Positions 25,089 to 33,762 of a stretch of 64,000 nt of DNA are shown here, piece by piece. The notes below the pieces were generated by a model. It saw nothing but the letters and a program-made list of their open reading frames with translations, did not search any database and was not told the DNA's origin. Numbering within the stretch: position 1 is the first letter of the stretch; each line of letters starts with the position of its first letter. Made by a program: the position numbers and the translations under genes. The stretch comes from Planosporangium spinosum (GTDB taxonomy: Bacteria; Actinomycetota; Actinomycetes; Mycobacteriales; Micromonosporaceae), in assembly GCF_049999945.1 (NCBI RefSeq), contig NZ_JBLYUB010000006.1:253884-317883 (forward strand), in the 5' to 3' direction.

Positions 25089-26363
25089 ATGGCCGCCTCC
25101 CCCACCCAGCCGCTCGACCCGGTCGCGCTGCTCGACCGCCTCGCCGACCTGATCGCGTTGACCAACCGTGGTGCGGCGGGCCGGTCGGTCCTGCAGCTCA
25201 TCGTCGAGCTGGCCGCCGAGGCGACCGGCGCCACCGGGGCGGTGTTCATCGAGTACGTCCCGCCCGGCGGTCATGTCGTCGCCGCCACGACCTCGCTGAG
25301 CTGGGGGATGGGGGTACCGGTCGATCTGTCCGGGCCGCGTGCCGAACAGGACCTGGTCGCCATGCACGGCCAGCAGGTCCGGGTCGACCAGTTGTTGCCG
25401 CCGTGGGCCGACCACCTCCGTGGCCGGGGCATCGGCCGGGTCCTCACCTCGGTCAGCACGGTCGACGGTGTGCTGGTCGGATCGCTGCACGCGGCTTTCC
25501 CCGACCCCGACGGCCGGGCCGACGCCCGGCAGATCGCCGCGATGCGCCTGCTGGCCACCGTCGCCACCGCGGTGTACCAGGCGAGCGCGGGGCCGCCGGT
25601 GCACCCGGACGGGCCGGCGGACGGCCGACCCGACGCGGCCGCCGCCGGGCGGCACGAGCGGGAGCAGGGGCGTGACCTCTTCATCGCGATGACCAGTCAT
25701 GAACTGCGCACCCCGGTCACGGTGATCAAGGGGTACGCGGACACGCTGGTCGAGCGGTGGGCCTCGCTCGACGAGCCGACCCGCCGGGAGGCCGTTCACG
25801 CCGTGTGGCAGCGCGCCCGGGAGCTGGCCCGGCTGATCGACCGTCTGCTGATCGCCGCCAGCGACGTCACCGGCATCAGCGACGGCTCGACCGCGATGCC
25901 CTTCGACCCCGCCCGGGTGCTGCGCGACGCCGCCCTGGAGCTGAGTCCGGACCTGCGCAGCAACCTGCGTGTGAACCTCCCCGACACGCTGCCGAAGGTG
26001 CGCGGCGACCGGGCCAGTTTCGCCACCGTACTGACGGAACTGGTGACGAACGCGTGCAAGTACTCCCCGGATCGGGTAGACGTGGAGCTGACGGCGGGTT
26101 CGGACGCGCACACGGTCTGGATCCGGGTCACCGACCGCGGCGTGGGGATCCGGGCCGAGCACGCCGAACGCGCTTTTGATCGTTTCTGGCAGTTGGAACG
26201 GGGAGATCAGCGACAATACGGCGGGGTGGGCCTCGGCCTGTACCTTGTCCGCAAGATTGTCGAGCGCCAACAGGGGTGGGTCAGCTTGCGCCCACGCCCA
26301 GGCGGCGGTGCCGTCGCCGAGATCCGCCTGCCCCGCGCCGACGCGGCGGGCGGTCCGACATGA
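25089..26363 (+). CDS. GAF-domain sensor histidine kinase
   Basis: A 424-residue soluble kinase with no membrane helix. Residues about 10-165 form a GAF-like sensor domain, then comes a linker, HisKA with the phosphoacceptor H204 in MTSHELRTPVTVIKGYADTL, and HATPase with VLTELVTNACKYS (N box), RVTDRGVGIRAEHAERAFDRFW and QYGGVGLGLYLVRKIVER. It probably detects a cytoplasmic ligand or redox state. No response regulator is adjacent; the next gene is instead an RsbW-like ATPase, so this may be an orphan kinase or part of a partner-switching pathway (inference). Confidence 0.85.
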   Translation: MAASPTQPLDPVALLDRLADLIALTNRGAAGRSVLQLIVELAAEATGATGAVFIEYVPPGGHVVAATTSLSWGMGVPVDLSGPRAEQDLVAMHGQQVRVDQLLPPWADHLRGRGIGRVLTSVSTVDGVLVGSLHAAFPDPDGRADARQIAAMRLLATVATAVYQASAGPPVHPDGPADGRPDAAAAGRHEREQGRDLFIAMTSHELRTPVTVIKGYADTLVERWASLDEPTRREAVHAVWQRARELARLIDRLLIAASDVTGISDGSTAMPFDPARVLRDAALELSPDLRSNLRVNLPDTLPKVRGDRASFATVLTELVTNACKYSPDRVDVELTAGSDAHTVWIRVTDRGVGIRAEHAERAFDRFWQLERGDQRQYGGVGLGLYLVRKIVERQQGWVSLRPRPGGGAVAEIRLPRADAAGGPT

Positions 26364-26397
26364 GCAGGCGAGTGACGTGGCAAAGCGAGGCGCCGGA

Positions 26398-26892
26398 ATG
26401 AGTACCCAGGCCGCAGAAGCCGCGCGTACCTGGTGCGTGGTCGTGCCGCACCACGCCGATGGTGCCCGGCTGGCCCGGCGGCGCCTGGCCGCGAGCCTGG
26501 CCGGGTGGCTACCGGCGGTCATGCTGGCGGACGCGATCGCGGTCACCGCGGAGCTGGTCGGCAACGCCGTCCGGCACGCCGCACCGCTGCCCGGTGGCGT
26601 GGTGCGGGTGGCGTGGCGGCTGCAGCCGGGCGGCGACATCGAGATCCGGGTGACCGACGGCGGTGCCGCGACCCGGCCGGTGGAGCGTCGGGTCGGCTCC
26701 GACTCGCCGGACGGCCGCGGCCTGGCGATCGTCGCGGCGCTCACCGACCGGTGGGGAGTCGACCGGGACGGCCTCGGACAGTGCGTCTGGGCCCGGATGG
26801 CGGCCTCGGTGTCGCCCCCGGCCGGTGCCGAACCGGCCGGCGCGTCCGGTGAACCGACCTGGGTGCGCGCCGTACCGCCCGGCAGGGCCTAG
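26398..26892 (+). CDS. RsbW/SpoIIAB-like ATP-binding protein
   Basis: A 164-residue protein with a single GHKL ATPase domain: AVTAELVGNAVRHAAPLPGG is the N box, IEIRVTDGGAATRP the G1 region and DGRGLAIVAALTDRWGV the G2 region. Single-domain ATPases of this kind in actinobacteria are anti-sigma-factor-like serine kinases or regulators in partner switching. The C-terminal 25 residues are Ala/Pro-rich. ATG 26398 lies 34 bp after the histidine kinase stop, so cotranscription is likely. A STAS antagonist gene exists at 62556, but a link is speculative. Confidence 0.82.
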   Translation: MSTQAAEAARTWCVVVPHHADGARLARRRLAASLAGWLPAVMLADAIAVTAELVGNAVRHAAPLPGGVVRVAWRLQPGGDIEIRVTDGGAATRPVERRVGSDSPDGRGLAIVAALTDRWGVDRDGLGQCVWARMAASVSPPAGAEPAGASGEPTWVRAVPPGRA

Positions 26893-26903
26893 GCTGGGTC
26901 GCC

Positions 26904-27788
26904 GTGAGCAAGCGTGCCAGGAACTCGCGTACCCGTACCGACGCACCCAAGCGCCAGAAGGTGCGTGACATCTTCGTCCCCCGCCCGTTCGCCGGCCTCG
27001 CCGACGAGGCCGAGTGGATCGCCCTCCGTGAGCTCGTCCCGGCGGCCACCGCCCCGCTGCGGCTGGCGCCGGACCTCGTGGAGCAGTTCGGCGACCGCCC
27101 GATCACACTCGCCACGGTGCTGCCGATGGCGTGGCCGGCCATGACCAAGCCGGACGGCCGGATCTTCATCGGCCTGCAGCGGCACGTGCAGTCCGGCGAC
27201 GTCTCGCGTGACCTCGCGGTGGCGGTGCTGAACGCGCTGGAGACCGAGCCCGGCGCCACCGTCGGCGTACCGGCGCTGCCGGGTGAGGGTCCCCGGCTGC
27301 AGGACGTGCTCGCCGACGGGCCGCTGGAGATCACACTGCATGACAGCTACGAGTTCTGGCTGGAACCGGGGGCGACCGAAGACCCGAACGTCAAGGCGTC
27401 GCTGGAGCGGGCCAACGCCGCCATCTACCCGACGGTGAAGCTCACCGCCGCGCCGGCGGCGTACTGGTGCCGGATGCCCGACCGGGCCCACGTGCGCTGG
27501 GTGCTCACCGAGGACGAGGATCCGGCGCTGGACGCCCTGGCCCGGCTGTCCGCGGCCGGTGGCCTGCTACTCGGCGACGGTACGAAGTTCGCCGGCATGT
27601 TCCGGGCGCACGGTCTGCTCGTACCGGTGTGGGATCTGCCGGGCGAGCGGGAGGCCGGCGACTGGGAGGCGCCCGTGGCGGAGTTCGCCAAGCGGTACGG
27701 CGAGGCGCTCGGGGTGAGCGAGCCGCTGACCGCCGCGGAGCGCCGGTCGCGCCAGGGCCTGCTGGGCCGCCAGTTCACGCTTCGCTGA
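26904..27788 (+). CDS. DUF5926 family protein
   Basis: A 294-residue cytoplasmic protein conserved in actinobacteria without known function (DUF5926). It opens with a very basic SKRARNSRTRTDAPKRQKVRD tail, reminiscent of RNA- or ribosome-associated proteins, then RPFAGLADEAEWIALRELVPAATAP, RIFIGLQRHVQSGDVSRDLA, and ends VSEPLTAAERRSRQGLLGRQ. TAGGCT at 26890-26895, whose TAG is also the stop of the preceding gene, lies 8 nt before GTG 26904, suggesting its own leaderless promoter. Confidence 0.78.
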   Translation: MSKRARNSRTRTDAPKRQKVRDIFVPRPFAGLADEAEWIALRELVPAATAPLRLAPDLVEQFGDRPITLATVLPMAWPAMTKPDGRIFIGLQRHVQSGDVSRDLAVAVLNALETEPGATVGVPALPGEGPRLQDVLADGPLEITLHDSYEFWLEPGATEDPNVKASLERANAAIYPTVKLTAAPAAYWCRMPDRAHVRWVLTEDEDPALDALARLSAAGGLLLGDGTKFAGMFRAHGLLVPVWDLPGEREAGDWEAPVAEFAKRYGEALGVSEPLTAAERRSRQGLLGRQFTLR

Positions 27789-27841
27789 GCGATCCTCAGG
27801 GTCCGCGCCCGCCCTGCGCGCCTCGCTCCGCCTCCGCGTCC

Positions 27842-27921
27842 CAAGATCCGCGCAATGTCGCGAACATTGCTGCTACCGGTTCGTCCATAGCAGCAATGTC
27901 TGCGACATTGCGCGGATCTTG
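27842..27921. terminator. 80-nt near-perfect palindrome between convergent genes
   Basis: Two 34-nt arms (27842-27875 and 27888-27921) are reverse complements at 32 of 34 positions around a 12-nt loop. The arms begin CAAGATCC and contain their own small palindromes (GCAATGT...ACATTGC), so alternative cruciform folds are possible. It lies between the convergent DUF5926 and arginine deiminase genes and probably terminates both. A (CGCGAC)n simple repeat follows at about 27930-27957. Confidence 0.7.
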
Positions 27922-27975
27922 AGGCGCTCCGCGACCGCGACCGCGACCGCGACCGCGGACAGGGGCTGCGGGCTA

Positions 27976-29178
27976 TCAGAGCTTGACCGGCGCCCGGCTC
28001 ACGGGCGCGGACATGCACCGCGGTCCGCCCCGCCCCGACCCCAGTTCCGAGCCGCTGATCCGGATGACCTCGATGCCGGCCCGTTCCAGTTGGGCGTTGG
28101 TCTCCACGTTGCGTTCGTACGCCACGCACAGCCGGGGCGCCAGGGCGAGCGTGTTGTTACCGTCGTCCCACTGCTCCCGTTCGGCGGTCACCGGGTCGAG
28201 CCCGGTGTCGATGACGCGCAGCGTGTCGATGCCGAGCGCCTTGGCCGCCGCGGTGAGGAACGGCTCCGGCGGGTGGATCCGCAGTTCGTCGCCCTCGCCG
28301 GCGGTGACGGTCCAGGCCTGGAGGCTGTCGGCCATGTTGGGGTACATGACGACGGCGTCGGCGTCGACCATGGTGCACACGGTGTCCAGGTGCATGGTGG
28401 CGCGCTCCTGGGCGATCGGGACGACCAGGACGGTGTGTGCGAGGCCGCGGGCGAAGCAGCGGCGGGCCAGCCGCTCGGCGCCGGCCGGCCGGGTGCGTTC
28501 GCCGACGCCGACGGCGAGCACGCCGGGTCCCAGCAGCAGCACGTCACCGCCCTCGAGGTGCTCCAGCCCCGGCTCGTACACCAGCGGGGTGCCGGCGAAG
28601 CGCGGGTGGTGGCGGTAGATGGCGTGGGTGAGAGTGGTTTCCCGGCCCCGGGCCGGCATGGCGAGACTGGTGACGGCGACCTCGTCGCCCACCCAGACCG
28701 ACGAGTCGCGGGTGAACAGCAGGTTGGGCAGCGGGTCGATGATGAAGTCGTGCCGGTCCATCAGCGAGTACACGATGCCGCTGCCGGTCCGTAGCTCCTC
28801 GTGGGCCAGCCCGGTCATGAGGACGTCGGCCAGGCCGGCCGGGTCGAGGTCGGACAGGTGCGCGGCGACCTCCGCGCGCAGCGTGTCGCCGAGTCGGACG
28901 TCCGACAGCACCGCCTCGGTCAGTTCGGCCCGGGCGGCCGGAATTCCGAGCACTTCGGTGATCAGGTCCGCCAGGTAGAGCACCTCCACGCCGCGGCCGC
29001 GCAGGGCGGCGGCGAACTGGTCGTGCTCCTCCTGCGCGCGGCCGACCCACGGGATGCCGTCGAAGAGCAGTGAGTCGTTGTTGCGCGGGGTCAGCCGCGC
29101 GAGTTCGCGACCGGGCCGGTGGAGCAGGACCGTACCCAACTGGCCGACTTCGCTGTCGACGTAATGGTTCACGAACAA
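27976..29178 (-). CDS. arcA: Arginine deiminase
   Basis: A 400-residue enzyme converting L-arginine to citrulline and ammonia, the first step of the arginine deiminase pathway. The guanidino-group-modifying enzyme signature is intact: GQLGTVLLHRPGREL, LLFDGIPWVGRAQEEHDQF, LLFTRDSSVWVGD (catalytic Asp), EGGDVLLLG, TMHLDTVCTMVD (catalytic His) and the nucleophile Cys388 in GGPRCMSAPV near the C-terminus. No arcB, arcC or arcD lies next to it, so it may act alone in arginine use or acid stress. The gene is divergent from the NERD protein gene, with 172 bp between. Confidence 0.93.
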   Translation of the reverse strand: MFVNHYVDSEVGQLGTVLLHRPGRELARLTPRNNDSLLFDGIPWVGRAQEEHDQFAAALRGRGVEVLYLADLITEVLGIPAARAELTEAVLSDVRLGDTLRAEVAAHLSDLDPAGLADVLMTGLAHEELRTGSGIVYSLMDRHDFIIDPLPNLLFTRDSSVWVGDEVAVTSLAMPARGRETTLTHAIYRHHPRFAGTPLVYEPGLEHLEGGDVLLLGPGVLAVGVGERTRPAGAERLARRCFARGLAHTVLVVPIAQERATMHLDTVCTMVDADAVVMYPNMADSLQAWTVTAGEGDELRIHPPEPFLTAAAKALGIDTLRVIDTGLDPVTAEREQWDDGNNTLALAPRLCVAYERNVETNAQLERAGIEVIRISGSELGSGRGGPRCMSAPVSRAPVKL

Positions 29179-29350
29179 TCACCCTATCGAGCAGTCCGGT
29201 ATGGGCCACTTGGGCACCATCTGATTCTGAATCTTCGTGTGAATGCGGCTTTCATCCACACTCACTCGTACTCATTCATCGATGATCGTGTAAGTTGACA
29301 CGTAACGTAGTGACACAAGCACGGTGCGGGTACGAACTGGGAGGTGCGCG

Positions 29351-30040
29351 ATGACCAGTTTCCTCCATGCCAGCGGTGGTCGTGATCTTCGGTCTTCCGC
29401 CGAAGGGTACGCATCATCCCCGGCAACCATGGAGGGCCGAACGTCCGCACTGGAGTGGATCCGTAGTCGACGGACGGAGCGGGAGACCCGCCGCGCGGAG
29501 TTGGCCCACCAGCGGGCCGCCCAACGACTGGAGGCGCTCGGCGACAACTGGCGGGTTCTCGACCTGCAGGCGACCGCCGGCTCGGACCGGATGAGCTTCC
29601 TCGCCGTCGGGCCCGGCGGCATCTTCGCCGTGACGGTCAAGGACCACGGGCGCAGCCGGGTCAGCTTCTCCGGGGACGTGGTGCAGATCGACGGGCGGCG
29701 GCCCAAGTACGTACAGGAGGCCCGCAAGGTCGCCAAGCGCGCGGCCATCGCGTTGACCCGCATCGCGGGCGTTTCCGTACCGGTGATGCCGGTGCTGGCG
29801 TTCGCCGGAACCGGGGCGATCAGCGTGTACGGCATGCCCAAAGGCGTGATCATCTCCTCGTACCAGGAGCTGAGTCGGGTCCTCAACGCCCGCGGCCACC
29901 GGCTCGGGCCGGACACGGTGGAGAAGGTGTACGCCCTGGCGGCCGACCCCGCTACCTGGATCAACCCACCGTACGTCCCGCTCGCGGACCGGTACCGCTG
30001 GTACTCGGAGGGCGACAGTTCGGTCGGTACGCGCCGCTGA
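29351..30040 (+). CDS. NERD domain protein
   Basis: A 229-residue protein. After a 60-residue charged N-terminal part comes a NERD (nuclease-related) domain: RAAQRLEALGDNWRVLDLQ, DRMSFLAVGPGGIFAVTVKDHG (the position of the conserved acidic/lysine core), VQIDGRRPKYVQEARKVA, VSVPVMPVLAFAG and PKGVIISSYQELSRVL. The usual catalytic D..ExK is altered (AVTVKDHG), so nuclease activity is doubtful. ATG 29351 is chosen because GGGAGG ends 6 nt before it; an in-frame GTG lies 27 bp upstream. TTGACA at 29294 may be a -35 box. Confidence 0.7.
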   Translation: MTSFLHASGGRDLRSSAEGYASSPATMEGRTSALEWIRSRRTERETRRAELAHQRAAQRLEALGDNWRVLDLQATAGSDRMSFLAVGPGGIFAVTVKDHGRSRVSFSGDVVQIDGRRPKYVQEARKVAKRAAIALTRIAGVSVPVMPVLAFAGTGAISVYGMPKGVIISSYQELSRVLNARGHRLGPDTVEKVYALAADPATWINPPYVPLADRYRWYSEGDSSVGTRR

Positions 30041-30234
30041 CAAGAGATCGACGGGCGGGTAACCTAGCTTCGCATGGCGCCAGGCAGCATTCCCCCTCTC
30101 GGCACCTCGGGCGTTGCCGGAGTGTGCGAATGTTCGGCCCGTTCCTCCTCAGCGGTAGCACGGCGCCGGATCGGGAGCCGATGATGGAGAGGCTCACCGA
30201 ACCGCCGCGCATCCTGGCTGCCTGAGGAGGCGCC

Positions 30235-30663
30235 GTGCCTCACGTCGAACTGTCGCTGTCCGAACCGGCGGTCCAGCGACGCCCGTCGGGCCGGTCGTCG
30301 CTTGGTCGATGGGCCAAGGCCGTGGCTCAGGCGGCCGAGTCGAGTCTGGTGATCAACGCCGAGGCCGTCATCGTGGCGGTGTCGCCGGCGTGCGAGGAGA
30401 TGTTCGACCTCGGTGGTCCCGCGGTCGGCGCCCACCTGCTCGACGTCCTGCGACTGCTCGACTTCTCCAGCCCCGGCGGGGCGCTCAGCCAGAGCGAGGC
30501 GCGCAAGATCCCGCCGCTGCTCGCACTGGACTCCGGCCGGTTGGCCCGCGGCCTGCTGCGGGTGGAGTGCCACCAGGGGCCGTGCACCGTGGACGCGATC
30601 GCCACGCCGCTGCGTGAGGGCTCCGTGCTGGCCGGCTCGCTGACCTTCTTCTGCCCGGTCTGA
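30235..30663 (+). CDS. Small PAS-domain-like protein
   Basis: A 142-residue cytoplasmic protein whose central part fits a minimal PAS fold: SSLVINAEAVIVAVSPACEEMFDLGG...VGAHLLDVLRLLDF, continuing to VEC...TVDAIATPLREGSVLAGSLTFF. PAS domains bind small ligands or mediate protein contacts; no output domain is present, so it may act on a partner encoded elsewhere. GAGGAGG lies 4 nt before GTG 30235. The 194-bp region before it contains a TAACCT box and two overlapping small open frames that could form a translated leader. Confidence 0.55.
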   Translation: MPHVELSLSEPAVQRRPSGRSSLGRWAKAVAQAAESSLVINAEAVIVAVSPACEEMFDLGGPAVGAHLLDVLRLLDFSSPGGALSQSEARKIPPLLALDSGRLARGLLRVECHQGPCTVDAIATPLREGSVLAGSLTFFCPV

Positions 30664-30846
30664 GTCGCCCGCTGCTGCCCGGTGTGGGCCGCCCGGTCCG
30701 TCGTCTCTCCGGCCGTCCTGACCCCGCCAGCGGCCGGTCTGGTTCGTCCGCTTTCGATGGCCTACGTGAGATCACTCTATGTTGCGTAAGTCCCACGAGC
30801 GGTTTCTCGCTGGGTTTCACCGCTGGAAGGCCCGTAGTCTCCTTGC

Positions 30847-31236
30847 ATGTTGGACCTGGAGCTGCTGCGCGAGGACTATGCTGTCTGCCGCCTGCCGGTC
30901 GGCTCCCCACTGCCGCAGAACCTCCTCGCGCACGCCGCTCGCGGCAAGGTGGTCTCCGTGACGTGGACCCCTGACGAGGTGTCGATCATGTGCCCGGCGG
31001 TGTACGCCCCCGAGGGGGCCAGCGTCGAGACGCCGTGGCGGTGCTTCCGGGTCGTCGGGCCGGTCAACCTCGCGCTCACCGGCATCCTGGCCTCGATCGT
31101 GAGCCCGCTCGCCGATGCCCGGGTCAACATCTTCGCCTTCTCCACTTTCGATACCGACTATCTTCTGGTGCCATCGGTCCGGTTGACCGAGGCGGTCGCC
31201 GCGCTCACCGCGGCGGGGCATCGCGTCTCCGGGTAG
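30847..31236 (+). CDS. ACT-domain-containing regulatory protein
   Basis: A 129-residue protein made of two ACT-like halves. The C-terminal one is clear: WRCFRVVGPVNLALTGILASIVSPLADARVNIFAFSTFDTDYLLV, matching the ACT_7/CASTOR-type arrangement that binds amino acids in allosteric control. It is encoded two genes before pheA, a further ACT-domain enzyme, but the partner it regulates is unknown. TAGTCT at 30835-30840 lies 6 nt before ATG 30847, so the mRNA is probably leaderless. Confidence 0.78.
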   Translation: MLDLELLREDYAVCRLPVGSPLPQNLLAHAARGKVVSVTWTPDEVSIMCPAVYAPEGASVETPWRCFRVVGPVNLALTGILASIVSPLADARVNIFAFSTFDTDYLLVPSVRLTEAVAALTAAGHRVSG

Positions 31237-31263
31237 CGGGCAACGCGGAGGAGCGCAGCAGGT

Positions 31264-31830
31264 GTGAGCAGGCCGAGGACGCTGACCGGGGCCCTGCTGG
31301 TGGTAACGGCGATGCTGCTGGCGGCGGCCGGCTGCGGCCGGGTCGAGCGGGTGCCGGCCCCGTACGGGAGCCGGTCCGCGCCACCCGGGGCCGCCTCGGC
31401 GTCGCCGGATGACGAAGCCTGGCCGGGGACCGGAACCGATCCGGGTGACGGCCCGTCGCCGGGCGCCGACCCGTCGGCCGGACCGGACGATCCGGCCGCC
31501 GGCCTGCCCGGTTCCGGGTACCCCACCCCGACGCCCGGCGCCACCGCCGTACCGTGCGCCGGCCAGCCCGGCGTCGACCAGGTGATCGCGGCGCTGCGCC
31601 GGAACGGTGGCGTACGGCCGCCGGGTACGACGCCCCGGGTGGTGACCGCGCCGGTGTGCGCGGGCTCGTGGCAGTACACGGTGCTGGACTTCCCCGGTCA
31701 GGGCATGCTCCAGGTGGTGACGCGGGGCGGTGACCCGCTCACGGTCGTCACGGCCGGCACGTTCGTGTGTACGCCGGAGGTCAAGGGTGCGGCGCCGGCC
31801 GGCATCGTCGCCGCGGCACACTGCCAGTAG
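31264..31830 (+). CDS. Putative lipoprotein of unknown function
   Basis: A 188-residue exported lipoprotein. The signal peptide (GALLVVTAMLLAAAGC) ends in the lipobox LAAAGC with lipidated Cys24. A Pro/Gly/Asp/Ser-rich linker spans about residues 30-95, followed by a compact domain of about 90 residues with three cysteines (CAGQPGVDQVIAALRRNGGV, VCAGSWQYTVL, TFVCTPEV). No family was recognised. It starts 28 bp after the ACT-protein gene in the same direction, with GGAGGA 8-13 nt before GTG 31264. Confidence 0.65.
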   Translation: MSRPRTLTGALLVVTAMLLAAAGCGRVERVPAPYGSRSAPPGAASASPDDEAWPGTGTDPGDGPSPGADPSAGPDDPAAGLPGSGYPTPTPGATAVPCAGQPGVDQVIAALRRNGGVRPPGTTPRVVTAPVCAGSWQYTVLDFPGQGMLQVVTRGGDPLTVVTAGTFVCTPEVKGAAPAGIVAAAHCQ

Positions 31831-31958
31831 GACCGTGCGGCGGCCCGTGCGGTGCACTGCCGGCGAGCCCGTGTGGTGTAACCGCCGGCGAGCACACGCG
31901 GCCGCCCGCCGGTGCGCGGGATAGTCTCCTCGACGTCGCACAAGAGAGGGGCAACGCC

Positions 31959-32900
31959 ATGCCCGGCGTACCGCCGACCCGCTTCGTCTACCTCGGCCCC
32001 GAGGGCACGTTCGCCGAGCAGGCGCTACGGACCATCCCAGCCGCCGAGCGCGGCACCCGTACGCCGGCGCGGAGCGTGCCGGAGGCGCTGGACGCCGTCC
32101 GCGTCGGGGACGCCGACGCGGCGCTGGTACCGCTGGAGAACTCGATCGGCGGCCAGGTCGGCGTGACGCTCGACGAACTCGCCGACGGGGAACCCCTGGT
32201 AATCACGCGCGAGGTCGTGATCCCGGTCCAGTTCGTGCTCGGCGCGCGGGCCGAGGTGTCGCTGTCCGAGATCCGGTCGGTCGCCGCCCACCCGCAGGCG
32301 AGCGCCCAGTGCCGGCACTGGTTGCAGGCGCACGTACCGGCGGCGGTCGTGGTCGACGCGCTCTCCAACGGGGCGGCCGCACAGGCGGCGGCGGCCGGGG
32401 AGTACGACGCGGCGATCTGTGCGCCGCTCGGCGCCACCCGGCAACGGCTGGTCGTACTGGCCAAGGACATCGCCGACCACGCCGACGCGGTCACCCGGTT
32501 CGCCCTAGTGTCACGGCCCGGGCCGTTGCCCCCGCCGACCGGGAACGACCTGACCACCCTCGCGGTGTACATCGCCCACGACCGGGTCGGTGCGCTGCTC
32601 GCGGTCCTGACCGAACTCGCGGCACGCGGGGTCAACCTCACCCGGATCGAGTCGCGCCCGACGGGTGAGCGGCTCGGCCGGTACGTGTTCTTCCTGGACT
32701 GTTCCGGTCACGTGGCCGAGGTCAGGATGGGGGAGGCGCTCCAGGGCCTGCGGCGGGTCTGCGCCGATGTGCGCTTCCTGGGCTCGTACCCGAGGGCCGG
32801 TGCCGACCAGCCGACACCTACGCCGGCCGGCACCTCCGACGCCGACTTCGTGGACGCCGCCGCCTGGCTGGCGAGGATCCGGGCCGGCGAGCCGTCCTAG
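31959..32900 (+). CDS. pheA: Prephenate dehydratase
   Basis: A 313-residue monofunctional PheA that converts prephenate to phenylpyruvate in phenylalanine synthesis. The prephenate dehydratase domain shows RFVYLGPEGTFAEQAL, VPLENSIGGQVGVTLDEL, VAAHPQASAQCRHWL and DAVTRFALVSR (the TRF catalytic motif). The C-terminal ACT domain has DRVGALLAVLTELAARGVNL followed by TRIESRPTGERLGRYVFFLD, the phenylalanine-binding GAL and ESRP motifs of feedback inhibition. ATG 31959 follows GAGAGGGG at a good distance; TAGTCT at 31922 is a probable -10. Confidence 0.93.
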   Translation: MPGVPPTRFVYLGPEGTFAEQALRTIPAAERGTRTPARSVPEALDAVRVGDADAALVPLENSIGGQVGVTLDELADGEPLVITREVVIPVQFVLGARAEVSLSEIRSVAAHPQASAQCRHWLQAHVPAAVVVDALSNGAAAQAAAAGEYDAAICAPLGATRQRLVVLAKDIADHADAVTRFALVSRPGPLPPPTGNDLTTLAVYIAHDRVGALLAVLTELAARGVNLTRIESRPTGERLGRYVFFLDCSGHVAEVRMGEALQGLRRVCADVRFLGSYPRAGADQPTPTPAGTSDADFVDAAAWLARIRAGEPS

Positions 32901-32907
32901 GCTCGGA

Positions 32908-32955
32908 GATCGTGGACACCTGTGGCGCCGACAGGTCACCAAGGTGTCCACGATC
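32908..32955. terminator. 48-nt GATC-bounded bidirectional hairpin
   Basis: GATCGTGGACACCT (32908-32921) pairs perfectly with AGGTGTCCACGATC (32942-32955); inside, ACCTGT and ACAGGT can form a competing stem. It lies between the convergent pheA and AIM24 genes and probably terminates both. Its length and GATC edges match hairpins at 10135 and 45224. Confidence 0.75.
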
Positions 32956-32967
32956 GCGGGAAACCCG

Positions 32968-33702
32968 TCAGTCGAACAGGCCGCCGAGAAGGCCGCCCTG
33001 GTTCTGCTGGCCGCCGTGGCCGTTGCCGCTTATGCCGCCGGGGAACTCCTCCGACGGCTGCACGATCACGAAGCCCTGACCGGCGAAGCTCATCGTGAAC
33101 GCCTCACCGGTGGTGCGGCCCAGCAGCGTGCCGATGCCGAGCTGGTCGGCGCGGTGGTAGCCGGTCTGCAGGCTCGTCGACCAGCAGATCGCCGCCTGCG
33201 GGTCGGCGTACGTGGGCTGGTCGACGTTGAGCACCACCGGCTTGCCCTTGGTGGTGATGGCGATGCGGCCGTGGCCGGAGAAGACGCAGTTGAACATGCC
33301 GGCGCTGGAGAACATGCCCAGGCCCTGGACCATCTTGATCTCGTACTGCACCGTCGACTCGAACGCCAGCACGTTGGAGCCGTTGATCGTGATGGCGTCG
33401 CCCGGCTCCAGATCGATCAGGTGCACGTCGGAGGCCCGGTCGGCGAGGAAGAGGTCACCGCGGCCGGCGACCTTCATCAGGGGTACGCCCTCGCCGGTCA
33501 GCTTGTGCTTGAGCCACTTGCCCATGCCGCCCGAGCCCAGCGCCTGGAACTGCATCTGTCCCTGATAGGCGACCATCGACCCGGTCCGGGCCATGATCTC
33601 GCCGTTGAGCTCGACCTTGAGCATCTTGGAGTTCTGCAGCCGCATTCCGGGCTGCGCGGACTCCTTCTCCAGGTTCTCGGCAGCGAACAGCGCGCTACGC
33701 AT
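32968..33702 (-). CDS. AIM24 family protein
   Basis: A 244-residue protein of the AIM24/DUF124 (TIGR00266-like) family, a beta-barrel-like fold related to tryptophan-RNA-binding attenuator proteins and to mitochondrial AIM24. Visible features: QNSKMLKVELNGEIMARTGSM, a glycine-rich GSGGMGKWLKHKLTGEGVPL, RGDLFLADRASDVHLIDL, SGHGRIAITTKGKPV and RTTGEAFTMSFAGQGFVIVQ, then a Gly/Gln-rich tail. The biochemical role in bacteria is unknown. It is convergent with pheA, separated by a hairpin terminator. Confidence 0.85.
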   Translation of the reverse strand: MRSALFAAENLEKESAQPGMRLQNSKMLKVELNGEIMARTGSMVAYQGQMQFQALGSGGMGKWLKHKLTGEGVPLMKVAGRGDLFLADRASDVHLIDLEPGDAITINGSNVLAFESTVQYEIKMVQGLGMFSSAGMFNCVFSGHGRIAITTKGKPVVLNVDQPTYADPQAAICWSTSLQTGYHRADQLGIGTLLGRTTGEAFTMSFAGQGFVIVQPSEEFPGGISGNGHGGQQNQGGLLGGLFD

Positions 33703-33762
33703 CAGCTTTTCTTCCTTCCGGTGGGTGCCTCGCCCGCGACGATAAGTGGGCTGGTCAAGGGG

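Noticed and set aside
27930..27957. (CGCGAC)n run considered as a regulatory or CRISPR-like element
   Set aside because: Simple hexanucleotide run in an intergenic gap, best explained by slippage.
29294..29317. TGACAC direct repeats between arcA and the NERD gene as a regulator site
   Set aside because: Only two short half sites without a palindrome or second occurrence; too weak to list as a feature.
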